DNA of 64,000 bases from Cladopsammia gracilis (taxonomy: Eukaryota > Cnidaria > Anthozoa > Scleractinia > Dendrophylliidae): the NCBI GenBank assembly GCA_022457155.1, contig JAJGOT010000588.1:317501-381500 (forward strand). Reading direction: 5' to 3'. Numbering within the stretch: position 1 is the stretch's first letter; each line of letters starts with the position of its first letter. Of the stretch, positions 33,301 to 42,584 are shown piece after piece. Under the pieces are notes generated by a model, which worked only from the letters and a program-made list of their open reading frames with translations, searched no databases and was not told the DNA's origin. A program made the translations under genes and the position numbers.

Positions 33301-33355
33301 TTGTTGAATCTTGCAATGACAGCATCTCTTTTGCTTGAGATATTTGTTCTTCCAT
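21108..33355 (-). CDS. WFS1: Wolframin, complete gene (eight coding exons)
   Basis: Wolframin is an ER-membrane glycoprotein that supports ER calcium handling and restrains the unfolded-protein response. Exons read 33355-33026, 31387-31127, 30467-30181, 28604-28432, 27503-27381, 25852-25087, 24582-24396 and 21314-21108. All have GT-AG borders, and every phase matches, giving 777 residues (human 890). Residues ~1-197 are a cytosolic helical region (ILTKCLEEREGITPENL resembles the human Sel1-like part). About eight to nine hydrophobic segments follow between ~236 and 553, including VLIPHLVCLLWWQLFTEL. The C-terminal lumenal domain has WTGTVAYVKL and FDRYTFSV, matching human WTGRFKYVRV and FDRYKFEI. 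Sequons are present at NWT (600) and NST (642). The protein ends in an acidic DDEDDD tail. Introns are full of transposons. Confidence 0.95.
21880..22331. mobile_element. Inverted-end element with internal tRNA-like segment (A)
   Basis: CCCTTTCGTAAACGGTCGAT at 21880 and its inverse ending ~22331 bracket ~450 bp in wolframin intron 7. Inside, on the - strand, are a TTAGGGTTAGGG-like word and then a tRNA-like segment (21981-22054). It has the same layout as the elements at 26.7, 49.1 and 61.2 kb. Confidence 0.6.
21981..22054 (-). other. tRNA-like segment (Pol III A/B boxes)
   Basis: The - strand reads AGTGGTCTAGTGGTAAAGG (A-box-like) and, ~35 bp on, GGGTTCGATTC (B box). The arms do not form a full cloverleaf with a matched acceptor stem, so this is a tRNA-derived promoter of a SINE-type repeat, not a tRNA gene. 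Confidence 0.65.
22499..24074. mobile_element. ~1.6-kb element with inverted ends flanked by TTAA
   Basis: TTAA at 22495-22498 and 24075-24078 flank inverted ends (GGCCGATTTACACGGCACAA and its imperfect inverse). A TTAA target duplication is typical of piggyBac and Kolobok transposons. A further palindrome (GCGGGCCGTA/TACGGCCCGC, 22739-22768) lies inside. No transposase is recognised, so it is probably non-autonomous. It sits in wolframin intron 7. Confidence 0.6.
24396..24582 (-). CDS. WFS1: Wolframin exon 7 (residues 647-709)
   Basis: Acceptor TTCAG|G at 24582, donor CAG|GTAACA at 24396. Encodes LQETSSWLPRPKGSCH, FDRYTFSVGVKM and a beta-rich stretch ending TLRENTQ; human has HIKKFDRYKFEITVGM at this place. 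A ~25-bp poly-C tract lies in the intron at 24663-24687. Confidence 0.9.
25087..25852 (-). CDS. WFS1: Wolframin exon 6 (residues 391-647), main membrane exon
   Basis: 766 bp, acceptor CCCAG|TC at 25852, donor ACAG|GTAAGA at 25087. Holds the remaining membrane helices (about 406-422, 431-448, 460-488, 497-516 and 531-553) and the start of the lumenal domain (YGPQRTLSWEEYNSVC; human YNSTLTWQQYGALC). It corresponds to part of the large human exon 8, which is therefore split here. Confidence 0.95.
25902..26311. mobile_element. MITE-like element in wolframin intron 5
   Basis: ATACAGTATAAACCCGC at 25902 is inverted at 26295-26311 (GCGGGTTTTTACTGTAAT) with one internal difference. It contains three or four TTAGGTTCTTA-type words. 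It ends only ~50 bp from the acceptor of the large membrane exon. Confidence 0.55.
26558..27100 (-). ncRNA. Hairpin element with hammerhead-like apex, interrupted
   Basis: Read on the - strand, ~100-bp complementary arms (AAATAAACCATCTGAAA, CCGCGG, GTGATAT words) close around CTGATGA (27010-27004), a GTCC-TAACAA-GGAC stem II and GAAAC (26686-26682). This is the order of a hammerhead core. A 290-bp element has inserted in stem-loop II. The cleavage triplet expected to be GUC reads ACC here, so self-cleavage is unlikely. Hammerheads are known in Penelope-like retroelements and retrozymes. Confidence 0.55.
26700..26989 (+). mobile_element. tRNA-promoter element (C) with 13-bp target duplication
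   Basis: GTCCTTGTTAGGA occurs directly before (26687-26699) and after (26990-27002). The element holds a GTTAGGGTCAGC word, an A-box-like GGTGGTACAGTGGTACGG at 26847 and a B-box-like AGGTTCAATCA at 26898. It also shares CGGACACCTTATTGAGA and AAAAATTTATTGAARATAAA with the element at 49.1 kb. A 13-bp duplication suggests LINE-type insertion, i.e. a SINE. Confidence 0.75.
27381..27503 (-). CDS. WFS1: Wolframin exon 5 (residues 351-391)
   Basis: Only 123 bp. Acceptor CAGAG|GT at 27503 and donor AGTG|GTAGGT at 27381, phase 1 to phase 1. Encodes LPDKYDDYALYTILLKLLTT through AFLCYPIFS, which fills the segment that human wolframin has between FFTV and FITVPV. It was found because the flanking exons left a gap of about this size. 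Its acceptor is two bases past a competing AG, and only this choice keeps the frame. Confidence 0.8.
28432..28604 (-). CDS. WFS1: Wolframin exon 4 (residues 293-351), parent of the displaced copy
   Basis: Acceptor AACAG|G at 28604, donor ACAG|GTAATT at 28432. Encodes FDPRLNSKEAERKFMW, a membrane helix (ISFFIVLLITVAVFPLC) and CDKHWIPCSELSLVALFFT, matching human CIPCSELAVITGFFT. A nearly identical exon lies at 10271-10443. Confidence 0.93.
28695..29038. mobile_element. DNA element with CAGGGGTGTAGCTAAG ends
   Basis: CAGGGGTGTAGCTAAG at 28695 and its inverse CTTAGCTACATCCCTG ending 29037 bracket an insertion absent from the 10-kb copy. CCTCAG and CCTTAG at the borders suggest a short target duplication. 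Inside is a palindrome of GGGGGTGGGAGTGGGGA (28922-28965) next to a GTAGCCTGCGTAGCAAGCG word, so another repeat is probably nested. Confidence 0.65.
29648..29911 (+). pseudogene. LINE reverse transcriptase C-terminal fragment
   Basis: An open + strand frame encodes SYNTRSSSRGDYYVKHSRLD, SRYGVKVWNSLPCEMR and a stop at 29911. The motif YNTR...FxxRGxKxWNxLP is the usual last part of CR1/L2/RTE-type LINE proteins. An AT-rich 3' end and a GTTGAAACA tandem tail (30131-30162) follow, stopping ~20 bp short of the wolframin exon 3 donor. Confidence 0.75.
30181..30467 (-). CDS. WFS1: Wolframin exon 3 (residues 198-293)
   Basis: Acceptor ATCAG|ATC at 30467, donor AA|GTAAGT at 30181. Encodes IMKYPEQSLESAKHF and the first two membrane segments (MLFLLYIYSQL and FLWFLVPLIIFYISFLSLVV). 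This matches the start of the human membrane region (VVKYPLHAIMEIKEYL; FAFFIPLVIFYLSFISMV). Confidence 0.92.
31127..31387 (-). CDS. WFS1: Wolframin exon 2 (residues 111-197)
   Basis: Acceptor AATAG|GAA at 31387, donor AAG|GTACAT at 31127, phase 0 at both ends. Begins with an acidic linker (EREKDIQEGDNSSEESEEKK), then a helical segment ending FKKASVVEK. Confidence 0.85.
31711..32163 (-). pseudogene. LINE reverse transcriptase fragment, frameshifted
   Basis: The - strand frames give RVSDTKSLGIYIDQNLSWSK and GALKWLRPFISKDMAILLY, then, after a frameshift, ELADKLQKLQNHTIRVITKS. These are the post-catalytic thumb and connection motifs of CR1/L2-like LINEs. It lies in wolframin intron 1. Confidence 0.8.
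32134..32453. repeat. Inverted-end repeat with TACCCTTTCATATAC units
   Basis: GGGGATGCTCC near 32146 and GGAGCATCCCC near 32440 are inverted. Between them TACCCYTTTYATATAC-type words recur at least five times. A small, degenerate non-autonomous element. Confidence 0.5.
33026..33355 (-). CDS. WFS1: Wolframin exon 1 (residues 1-110)
   Basis: ATG at 33355 to donor AAG|GTGAGA at 33026, phase 0. Encodes MEEQISQAKEMLSLQD and the repeat-like helices ending KRAEAKLK. It is shorter at the N-terminus than human wolframin, which has a long disordered leader. A non-coding exon further upstream is possible: a GTTAG|GTAAGA donor is visible at 34982, but nothing proves it is used. Confidence 0.88.
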
Positions 33356-36300
33356 GTTGTGGTGAGATGCTACTGCTGGTACTGTAAGATTACTTTATGA
33401 AATCAGGCCTGGTGGCTGTTTAAAAACATGCATATACAATTTTTTTTAGTTAACACTGTTTTAAACTATAAATTAACATGCAGATACTTTCTTGGCAGCA
33501 AATAAATTAATTTTATTTTATTGCACAATAAAATAAAATGTGTACTTCCAGAAAAAATCCATACCCACCCCATGGAAAGTCATTGGAAATTCCTAGGGGG
33601 CAGGGGGTCTTAAAAGCCAACATTTTAGAGGCAAAGTATGAAGCTAAATTGGAATTTCCTGTGGGGGACAGGGGGTACTAAACAAAAAACCTTCTGTGGG
33701 GGGAGTATGGATATTTTCTTGAACTGCACAATTTTGACCTGCCTAATTTGCATAATACTGTACCTTAAATTGTGTTTAACTAGAAAACATTTTTTGGTAA
33801 TGAATTGTCAATAATTGACAGTTCAACTGTCAGTATCAGATACTTCCAAAAGTGACTTCCGCTGTATTTGTCTTTTCACTAATATAATAGAGACATTTAG
33901 CAGTCAAATACCCTTCTGATCAGGGCCGCACAAAGTGTCATCCCCAATTTCTGGAGATGAATGGATAAGGAATATAAAGTTTTGAAGATTTAAATTTGAA
34001 TTGCAGACATTGCTTTATACATGGACTCATAAATTTTGGCAAGTTAAAAGGCATGAGTGATGAGACACAGATGAGTGATGAGTGATGGTTATTATTCACA
34101 GTGAAATAACAGCTTCTGCCAAGCCAAGTGCGGCACCTTATGCCAAAAGATGGAAGCGTTCGGGAGGGCTACAATGTCCGTGCATATATAGGATCGAGTT
34201 GCACTTTCATCTACGCGAGAATGCCATAAAGGAAATGCAAGATGCAATCGACAGCGCTGGGATGAATGGACAAGTTATAATATTTTAAAACCCCAAGCCA
34301 AGAACTAGCTGCTGAAATAATAAAATGTTTTACCATTTGAACGTGGGTCCCGTATTGTTTACTAAATAGTAACGCCATCTTTGAAACGAACACTCATCCA
34401 GGGACTCCTTGGGATTAGTGATTGTTATCGATTACTGTCGATTGCTATCGATTATTATCCATTATCACAATCTATAATAATTTATAACAATCGATAATAA
34501 TTTTTTTCTGTGAGTTCGATTGTCATCGATTACCGATTTCAATCGATATCAATCGGTGATTGATATCGATTGATATCGATGGTATCGATTGATTTCCGAT
34601 ATCGATTTCTATCAATTGACTACGCCTGGAAAACCTTCAATTAATGACCACTGATCAATGATACAAGTCATGTATTAGAAAAGACAAATTTGGCTAACAC
34701 ATTGTTGTACCCAATTCAAACCTTCTGGGAATAAGATCACAATTTGTTCACAGTATTTCCATATAATTTCCCGGGAATTGGGTACAACAATGCGAGCCGA
34801 ATTTGTCAATTAGAATGGAAACTGTCAGACATAATATTACCTGCCAGATTAGAAAATTACGACCTTATGGTATTACAATATAGTGTTTATTTTTATGGTT
34901 TCATCCTAGTGTTAGGGTGCACAAGGGCAAAAAAATAAAGACTAAAGAACAAACGACGCGGACACAGTAGAGTGATCTTACCTAACCTGTGTGTATATAA
35001 CTTTATTAAAGTGCAGTGAACATGCAGTCAGTGACCATTAGAAAATTCTAAATTGATGAAACAAAAGAAAACAAAAGATTCACAGATTCATAAGGTATAT
35101 TACGCCATCTATTTTCTATTATTATCAAACTATTTTACCGGTTAAATAAAGTCACTCCGTACCTAGAAAACGCTAGTGTAGAGGGACACAGGAAGAGATC
35201 TGTCCCTTGCAAAATATTTTGCATTAGAAAAATTAAGCTTATGTCACGACTGCTGAGAAAAGAACATCGACAACAACAAAATGGACTTACAAAATTTTCC
35301 ACGTGGTTTCCTGAGTCGAAAAAGGTGAAACGATCGTCACAATTGCTTCGAATAAGTTCCACTTTCCACTTAAATTATTCCGTGCGGACATTCATCAACG
35401 TCGTGACCGCCATGTTTTTGTTTGTGATTGCTGTAGGGAAACTGGGAGAGAGTTATAAACCCCCACCTAACCCCACCCACCCTGAAATCCTAAGTTCTTC
35501 TTACATTTAATGGAACAAGGCCTAGATTATGCTAGACTACGCTGGAATGGATTACTAGTGAAATCATGGATTGAAGTAAGACATCTATGCGTTTAAATAA
35601 CTCTTCAATACTGATAAGGCGTTTTACAAGGGACATTCGCTTTACTAATCCATGTTGTATAAGTCCAGTCCAGCATCATCCAGGAAATATTTCCAACACT
35701 CGTTCCCAGGGACCTCTCTCTTCCTCAGCTGCCTTTTGCCATTTTCGCTTTCAAGGATCTGTTCGATCGGTTTTCATCTTAATTTCGCTTGCAACCTTCT
35801 TACCTGGATACTTCGTAACTTCTGGGAAGGTCAGTTATTGCTCGTAATAGAATATTGTTTTGATGTGCCAAAAGAGCATAGTTGACATTTTGTGAGGGGA
35901 TTGATAATTATTGTGATTCATTGCATGTACCTGTACTCTGGCCGCCTCATTGCCTAATTGCTGTTGTTTTGTTTAAATATTTAGGCAGTGTTAAGGTTAT
36001 GACATAACTACATTTTCTATGACATTGTAGTAGATCCGAAAAATCCATGAAGAATTAGCTGGAATTTGAGATTATCAGTCGAGTGACAAAAGTTGCCATA
36101 CTGTACGAGTAGTTCACTGTCCAAAATCTCTTCGTTTTGAGGACATGCGTGGGGATCAGCGTCATCAGTTGGCAGGGGCGTAGCCACCTACCTGTAAAAT
36201 GTCGAAAAAGAAAGAAAAATTTGACCTAGTTGAAAATTTATATCAAGATTTTTTTTTTTTGGGGGGGGGGGGGTTGGGTCGGGGTTTACTTTGACTGGTG

Positions 36301-36414
36301 CATTATGCACCAATTAAGTTTAGTAATTAGGGGTATGCACTACTATAAATGATGCAAAAAATCATGCAAAGTATTAGTAGTGATGCACAATGCAATACTA
36401 AGGAATCACCTTAA
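33356..36414. other. Wolframin 5' flank, non-coding
   Basis: Should contain the wolframin promoter and any non-coding first exon; no TATA box or clear CpG block was recognised. An ATCGAT-rich stretch lies at 34415-34615. A poly-T/poly-G run sits at 36250-36273, and a CAGGGGCGTAGCCA transposon-end-like word is at 36173. ORFs of up to 89 codons around 35.2-35.9 kb carry no recognisable domain. Confidence 0.4.
34415..34615. repeat. AATCGATA-rich low-complexity island
   Basis: At least ten copies of ATCGAT or close variants in 200 bp, in both orientations because the word is self-complementary. It could form alternative cruciforms or be the core of a decayed simple repeat. Confidence 0.6.
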
Positions 36415-38433
36415 GGAGGCTCGTACCCATTTCTCAAGTTCACACCCTTTCAATTTTAATGGGCCATATCTTTTGTTGTAGCGCATAAAAAGTCAAGCCA
36501 CTTTGCATGCAAACACACAGTACATTGAACTTTATGGGAGTATAGGATTTGTTTACATCGGTGCTTCCATGGCAACGGAATGGTGATCCTCTGAAATTCA
36601 CAAGTTGCGGAGTTTCTCTAGATCAAGAGAAATTTTTGTAAAACCCGTTACTGGACTAATTGATTAGACCATGGGCTTCAACTGGACAAAGTTTGAAAGA
36701 AATGTATGAGAGCGTTTTCGAAATTTTTAGGGATGAAGTTTTGGGGATTATAAATACAGTGGAAAACATACTATCGACATAATTGGCTAATATCTAAAGA
36801 AAATGATGCGCGATGGGGATACAGTTTCATCTCATAGTAGTTTGATTCCATTTGAAATGGTGTGTGAAAAAGTGAGGGGGTTGCTTTGGCCGATTGCGAG
36901 AAAGAAGGATTTGGTTAGCGTGCATTCAGCTGCTCTTGTTGCCATTTTTGTATGAAATTTGGTCTATGCCTACAAATGTGATGATAATTTGGAAACCGCG
37001 AGATAAATTTTTTTTAAAAATTTGACAATCTCGAGATTGGTCATCAATTTATATGGCCCGCAAGTGTCAAGGACATTGAAGACATGCAAGGCAATAAAAT
37101 AGGGCCTCCAATGTACCAATTTTTTCCCGCAGATTTTGTGTTTACAAGTGAGCGTCCTCATTATTCAAGAGTATTGTTTTCGAGTTTCATATGCACGTGC
37201 AAAGCTTTAGCAAAAAATTTATTTGCATCGGAACAGAACGCTCGATTGCTTTCCGAAGAATTTTCCGAAATATGCTAGTAGCTGGCTTGAGAACTGTAAT
37301 AACATTACGCACTCGATGTTGCGCTATTACGCTGTAATGCAGCCATACCGAGGGTCTCTTTAAAATTGCAGGACAAGAAGAGCATATCCCAATTTGGAAA
37401 TTTATAAGCGTAATGCAGAAACAGTGCTTCTTTAATATGTCACACGCAAGAACAGCGTGACAACTTTATATTTTAGCTGAGAATTCTGCTTTGCGCTATT
37501 TTATATCTAAATAAGGAACAGATGCTACGCTGATTGCAACAAATAACCAGAGTGAGACAATCATAAATGTGTTATTTTTGCACCCGGCACTTGATGAAAC
37601 GTGACGTTTCCGACGTTGTCTTCATCAGTGCTGTTGTCATTGCTATTCGTAACGCAAGTCAGTTATTAGCATGTTTCGGAAAATTCTTCGGAAAGCAATC
37701 GAGCGTTCTGTTCGATGCAAATAATTTTTTTTGTAAAGTTTTGCACGTGCATATGAAACTTGAAAACAATACTCGTGAATAATGAGGACGCTCACTTGTA
37801 AACACAAAATCTGCGGGAAAAAAATTGGTACATTGGAGGCCCTATTTTATTGCCTTGCATGTCTTCAATGTCCTTGAAACTTGCAGGCCATATAAATTGA
37901 TGACCAATCTCGAGATTGTCAAATTTTTAAAAAAATTTATCTCGCGGTTTCCAAATTATCATCACATTTGTAGGCGTAGACCAAATTACATACAAAAATG
38001 GCAACAAGAGCAGCTGAACGCACGCTAATCAAATCCTTCTTCCTCGCAATTGGCCAAAGCAACCCCCTCACTTTTTCACACACCATTTTAAATGGAATCA
38101 AACTACTATGAGATGAAACTGTATCCCCATCGCGCATCATTTTCTTTAGATATTATCCAATTATGTCGATAGTATGTTTTCCACTGTATTTATAATCCCC
38201 AAAACTTCATCCCTAAAAATTTCGAAAACGCTCTCATACATTTCTTTCAAACTTTGTCCAGTTGAAGCCCATGGTCTAGTCAATTAGTCCACTAGCGGGT
38301 TTTTCAAAAATTTCTCTTGATCTAGAGAAACTCCGCAACTTGTGAATTTCAGAGGATCACCATTCCGTTGCCATGGAAGCATGGCCCATTAAAATTGAAA
38401 GGGTGTGAACTTGAGAAATGGGTACGAGCCTCC
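36415..38433. mobile_element. 2.0-kb foldback element with TTAA target duplication
   Basis: TTAA at 36411-36414 and 38434-38437 flank arms that are inverted copies for most of their length: left 36415 to ~37275, right ~37668 to 38433, the left arm longer by a ~95-bp segment. The ends begin GGAGGCTCGTACCCATTTCT. A ~390-bp unique spacer separates the arms. No transposase frame is recognised. TTAA targets are used by piggyBac and Kolobok, and the purine start (GG) fits Kolobok better. Confidence 0.85.
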
Positions 38434-38456
38434 TTAAGCTTACTGGTTAACACACA

Positions 38457-38762
38457 TATAGAGTGGTTTTCAATTGGCTGTTGAAAGTAATTTTGTAATT
38501 GCTTTGGTTTTGCATTTCTATGGTTTGTGATTGGCTAAAAATGTCTTGCCACTTTGTTAAGTAAACCAATCAGAAGTGAAACCAATAAACCAATGGCGAC
38601 TTGCTCGCACACGTTTTCCCCAGTGCTTGGCATCGGCTACATGTATTTGCTTCGAGTTCTGATTGGTTCATTGGATTATGTGTGTCTGCTGTGATTGGCC
38701 AGAGTGATTACTTTCAATTGGTTTTGGTTTAATATGACACTCAATTGAAAACCGCTCTATTA
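38457..38762. mobile_element. MITE-like element with TATAGAGYGGTTTTCAATTG ends
   Basis: The end at 38457 is inverted at 38743-38762. A second inner pair (GAAAGTAATTTTG and GATTACTTTC) is also inverted. About 306 bp, immediately beyond the foldback element. Confidence 0.7.
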
Positions 38763-39296
38763 TTTATGGCTTTATTTGCAGTATATAGTCCTGGTGCTTG
38801 GTCAAACCATGCAAAATAAACCTTTTGGTATATATACTGTCTGTATGTATTAAAGTGCACATGAAGTGAAATTTCACTACCATTTTTTCCATATAAAAAT
38901 GATGGGGGTGCTCATTGGAAATTTTCAAGAAACACCCTACAAAGGTACCTGAGAATCCTATTTGATTGGAGTGGCTTAAATGGATTTTTTCCCCTAAGAG
39001 GTACCAATTCTAAAAGTTCCTGTGAGTCATTTTTTTGACTTAATGCAATAATTGTAATGGTGGTCGTTTTAGATTTTAGAACTCTGAACGGTACCAATAT
39101 ACAAATTTTGACCCCTAAAAGGTACAATGAGCACCCTCGTCATCTTTATATGGGAGTCGCCCTCAGCTCCCAGGGCCTAGCCCCACTGATAATTATTTTC
39201 CAATGTTTGTCTGGAGTAATCATTATCTGAAATGTCAGAAATATTGCTTCAAAGGATTATATTATGTGACATTAACAACAACAACAACATTTATTA

Positions 39297-42280
39297 CTTT
39301 TTTTTTATAATCATTTTTTTTATTTTTCAAATATACATGAATACAATTGTTACTATTAGTGCTATTAATAGCAGCATTGAAGAAAAGGAAAGTGTACAAT
39401 CGGAATAAACTATATATATTAAGTTTAAAAAAAAGAAAAAAAGGAAGAAACAGCAACTGGTGCACAGGCCACCCAAGTACTTACCAAAAAAAAAAAAAAA
39501 GAAAAGTAGTAAGTAATGCAGAAGTGCTATTGGGTCGAAAGTTTGGGGCAGATATCTTTTCTTAAAATAAAAGATGGGTTGGTGTAAAAAAAACAAGCTG
39601 ACATTATTTTTCGGAACCAAGGGTCAGTGCATTTCAGCGCATTAAAGGTAACGCAAAAGAGGATCCCATTTTTTTGAAACGAAAGGATTGTTCTTCTCCA
39701 TTTGATGGATTTGTTTCAAATATCTTAGGAAATCTTCTAGCTTTGGTATGCATTCTTTTTGTCTGCAGATCCAAATAAAATATTTCGCCATTAAAAAACA
39801 AAAATTAATTTGTAATTTGTATTTAGACGTATCCGGCCTCAGACCCAAGGCGGTTGCTACATGTAATGGCTCATCTTTTGAAACTAATTGACAAGACTGT
39901 AACCATGTAGAAATACTACTCCAAAACAATTGCGTTTTTTCACATTCCCAAAATAAATGCACCAGTTTCTCCGTTTTAGTCTGACAGAAAGTACATTTAT
40001 CTTCATCTATGATTCCTATTTTTTGCAAAAAACTGTTGGTTGATATACGTCGATGTAGAAATTTGAAATTAAAAACTATTAGCTTTGAGCTCTTGGTGCA
40101 TTGAAAGGATAATTGGTAAGCCGTTTTCCAATTAACATTTTGGTCTGGCTCAAGATTGATTTCGTTGTACCATTTCTCCTGACATATTCCGGGTTGTTCA
40201 CTTTTGTTTGATACTAACTTTTTATATACGAGTCTAGACGGTTTTGAACTTTCTAGAAATTTCGAGAAGAGACCTTCATGATTACTTTGTTTCAAAACCG
40301 TTATTTTACCTATCAAACTAAGTCTAAGAAATTTCCAGCATCCCAGAATCGACTTTAATGTTTCCAATCTATCTTTGTAGTTTTGAGAGATTGTAATATC
40401 CGGATCTGTCGTCAGCCACACACCAAGAGTTTTGACTTTTTTCTTCGGCCACCTAAAGCCTTTTTCAGGAAGAAGTTTAAGGTCACTGTCAGCTTTAGAG
40501 CCAATCCACAGAGCCTCCGTCTTTCTACTATTTAGTCTGAGGCCAGATGCATTGCCGAAAAATTCTAATAATTTCAAAGATTCTTGAAGCGATTCATCTG
40601 AACCATCTAAGATAAGTGTTGTGTCATCTGCATATTGACTCAATTTGATTTCATTGCCATTAACAGCTATGCCTCTAATTTCTTTCTTTCTCCGGATTGC
40701 TTCAGCCATTATTTCTACCGAGAGGATGAATAGGTAGGGTGACAATGGACAACCCTGCCTAACTCCTCGACTTAATAAAAAAAAATTGCTCGCCCATCCA
40801 TTATTAAGAATGCAGCTTTCAATGTCACAGTAAAAAACTTTTATCCAGTTTAGAAATGATGAGCCAAAACTAAAGTACTTAAGGGTTTTATGAATAAAAG
40901 ATCATTCCAATGTATCAAATGCTTTCTCAAAATCAATAAAAAGGAGGAGCCCCGGTATGCGTTTTGCGGCGGTATATTTAATAATGCTGTCTATTAAACG
41001 GATGTTTTCTCCGATAAATCGGTCCTTAATAAAACCTGTTTGATCATTCGAAATAAGTGTTGGAAGAAAAGTTTTCATGCGACTTGCTATAGCTTTTGTT
41101 GCAATTTTATAATCGCAATTCAGTAGTGTTATTGGTCGCCAGTTTTTAATTAAATTAAGTTCAGTGTCTTTTTTTGGTATAAGTTTAACAATGCCGCGTC
41201 TTTGTGATATGGAGAGCTTTCCTTTTTCATACGAGTAATTTAGGGCGTTTATTAAAATTTCCGACAGGTCATTCCAAAATACTTTATAAAATTCGCAAGG
41301 GAGACCATCAGGTCCTGGCGTTTTTTCAGGAGCCATAGATTTTAATGCTTCCAAACATTCCTTTGAACTTAGCAAGCCTTCGCAAAGAAGTTGCTCATCT
41401 TTGTTTAGAAACTTTTGGTTTTGCTGCGGTGGGGAAAAAACAGGTGTGTCGTCTTTGTTATCTATTTTAGAGCTATATAAATTTTTGTAAAAAGATTCAC
41501 ATTCATTCAAAATTTCCTTGTCTGTGTTAACAAAATCGCTTTCATTGATTTTAAGTTGGGCTATCGTTCCTTGTTTACAATATCTCTTTTCTAGATTAAG
41601 AAAGTATTTAGTGTTTTTCTCGCCTTCGTTGTACCATCGGGATTTTGATCTCAGAATCGCACCTTTAGTTTGATATTCAATTATTGTCTCTAATTGGTGT
41701 TTCTTTGTTTCCAATTCCAACCATATTTTTTGCTTTTGAGCGTTATCGGCATAAACATTTGTAAGGTGTTTTTCAAGAGTTGCAATAGATTGTTCAATTT
41801 CCTCTTGTTCTTGATCTAATTTTCTTTTTTTGGACGCTCCAAAAATTATAGATCCCTCCCTAACTTTCATTTTCACCATTTCCCATAGCAAACTTGGATC
41901 AACATTGTCATCCTTTACATATTCGTCTTTGGTTTGGAGTATTATTGATTTAATCTGATTAACATAATCTTTGTCCGTTAGAAACGAGGTGTTGAGTTTC
42001 CAGAATCCGCGACCTCTATTGTTAGAGTGCAGGGAAATTTTTTGTAACGTGATCAAGGAGTGGTCCGTTTTATATCCTGGTATGATGTCTGCTCCAATTG
42101 TATTACAAAAGGTATTCTGATTGACCAGAAAAAAATCGAGCCTGCAATGAACTTCAGGTTTTTTCTGTCGCCACGTGAATTTCGAGAGATCAACAACATT
42201 TATTACTGCGTTTAATACATGAAGATTAATAATCAGCAAAATGTTTAATCTCAATAGCTCTGATAACAATCGTTTGCATT
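39297..42280 (-). mobile_element. 5'-truncated L1/Tx1-like LINE
   Basis: One long - strand frame runs from ~42269 to a stop at 39644-39642, broken only by one TGA at 40904-40902 (DTLE*SFIHK, where relatives have Trp). In order it encodes the end of an apurinic endonuclease (FTWRQKKPEVHCRLDFFLV, YKTDHSLI), the linker SRWYNEGEKNTKYFLNLEKR, reverse transcriptase motifs (GPDGLPCEFYK, NWRPITLLN, QTGFIKDR, DFEKAFD, RQGCPLSPYLF, YADDT) and a Cys/His knuckle near the end (CTFCQTKTEKLVHLFWEC). ORF1 and most of the endonuclease are missing. A poly-A equivalent lies near 39.3 kb. Confidence 0.9.
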
Positions 42281-42344
42281 GCTGGCACTTTCTCTGACAT
42301 CTCTGATTGGCAATGGTGCCAAAATTGTTTTTGACAGTTTCCTG

Positions 42345-42584
42345 ATGGCTGATACAATCAGAAGCTGGTTTCTACACTTGTCTCCTGAGAAGCAGAATGG
42401 ATTGTTACAGGAATTATTAGACAGTGACAAGAAGATGAGAGTGGATTATCGGGAAGGTTTGGCCAATAAAATAGAGTCTGATATGATTTCAATGATGAAT
42501 CAGTTGGGGGAACTCATAGAGAAGGAAGACTCCTTATTCAAGGGCAGAATGATGCAATGTGGAAGCTCATACAATCAAACTAAG
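42345..42584 (+). CDS. cGAS-like gene, coding exon 1 (residues 1-80)
   Basis: The start ATG at 42345 lies just after a good acceptor (TTTTTGACAG at 42328-42337), so a non-coding exon probably precedes it. Donor CTAAG|GTAATA at 42584, phase 0. The frame is also open upstream of the ATG to 42279. The LINE's 5' end lies only ~70 bp upstream. Confidence 0.8.

Noticed and set aside
35135..35885. Overlapping ORFs of 70-90 codons upstream of wolframin
   Set aside because: Open in competing frames on both strands, with no motif or splice support.
37585..37640. Minus-strand CTGATGA/GAAAC hammerhead-like motif in the foldback core
   Set aside because: Stem II and a short stem III can be drawn, but the flanks do not pair to make stem I. 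Probably a degenerate fragment.
37825..38140. ORFs inside the foldback arms
   Set aside because: Present as mirrored fragments in both arms, short and without transposase motifs.
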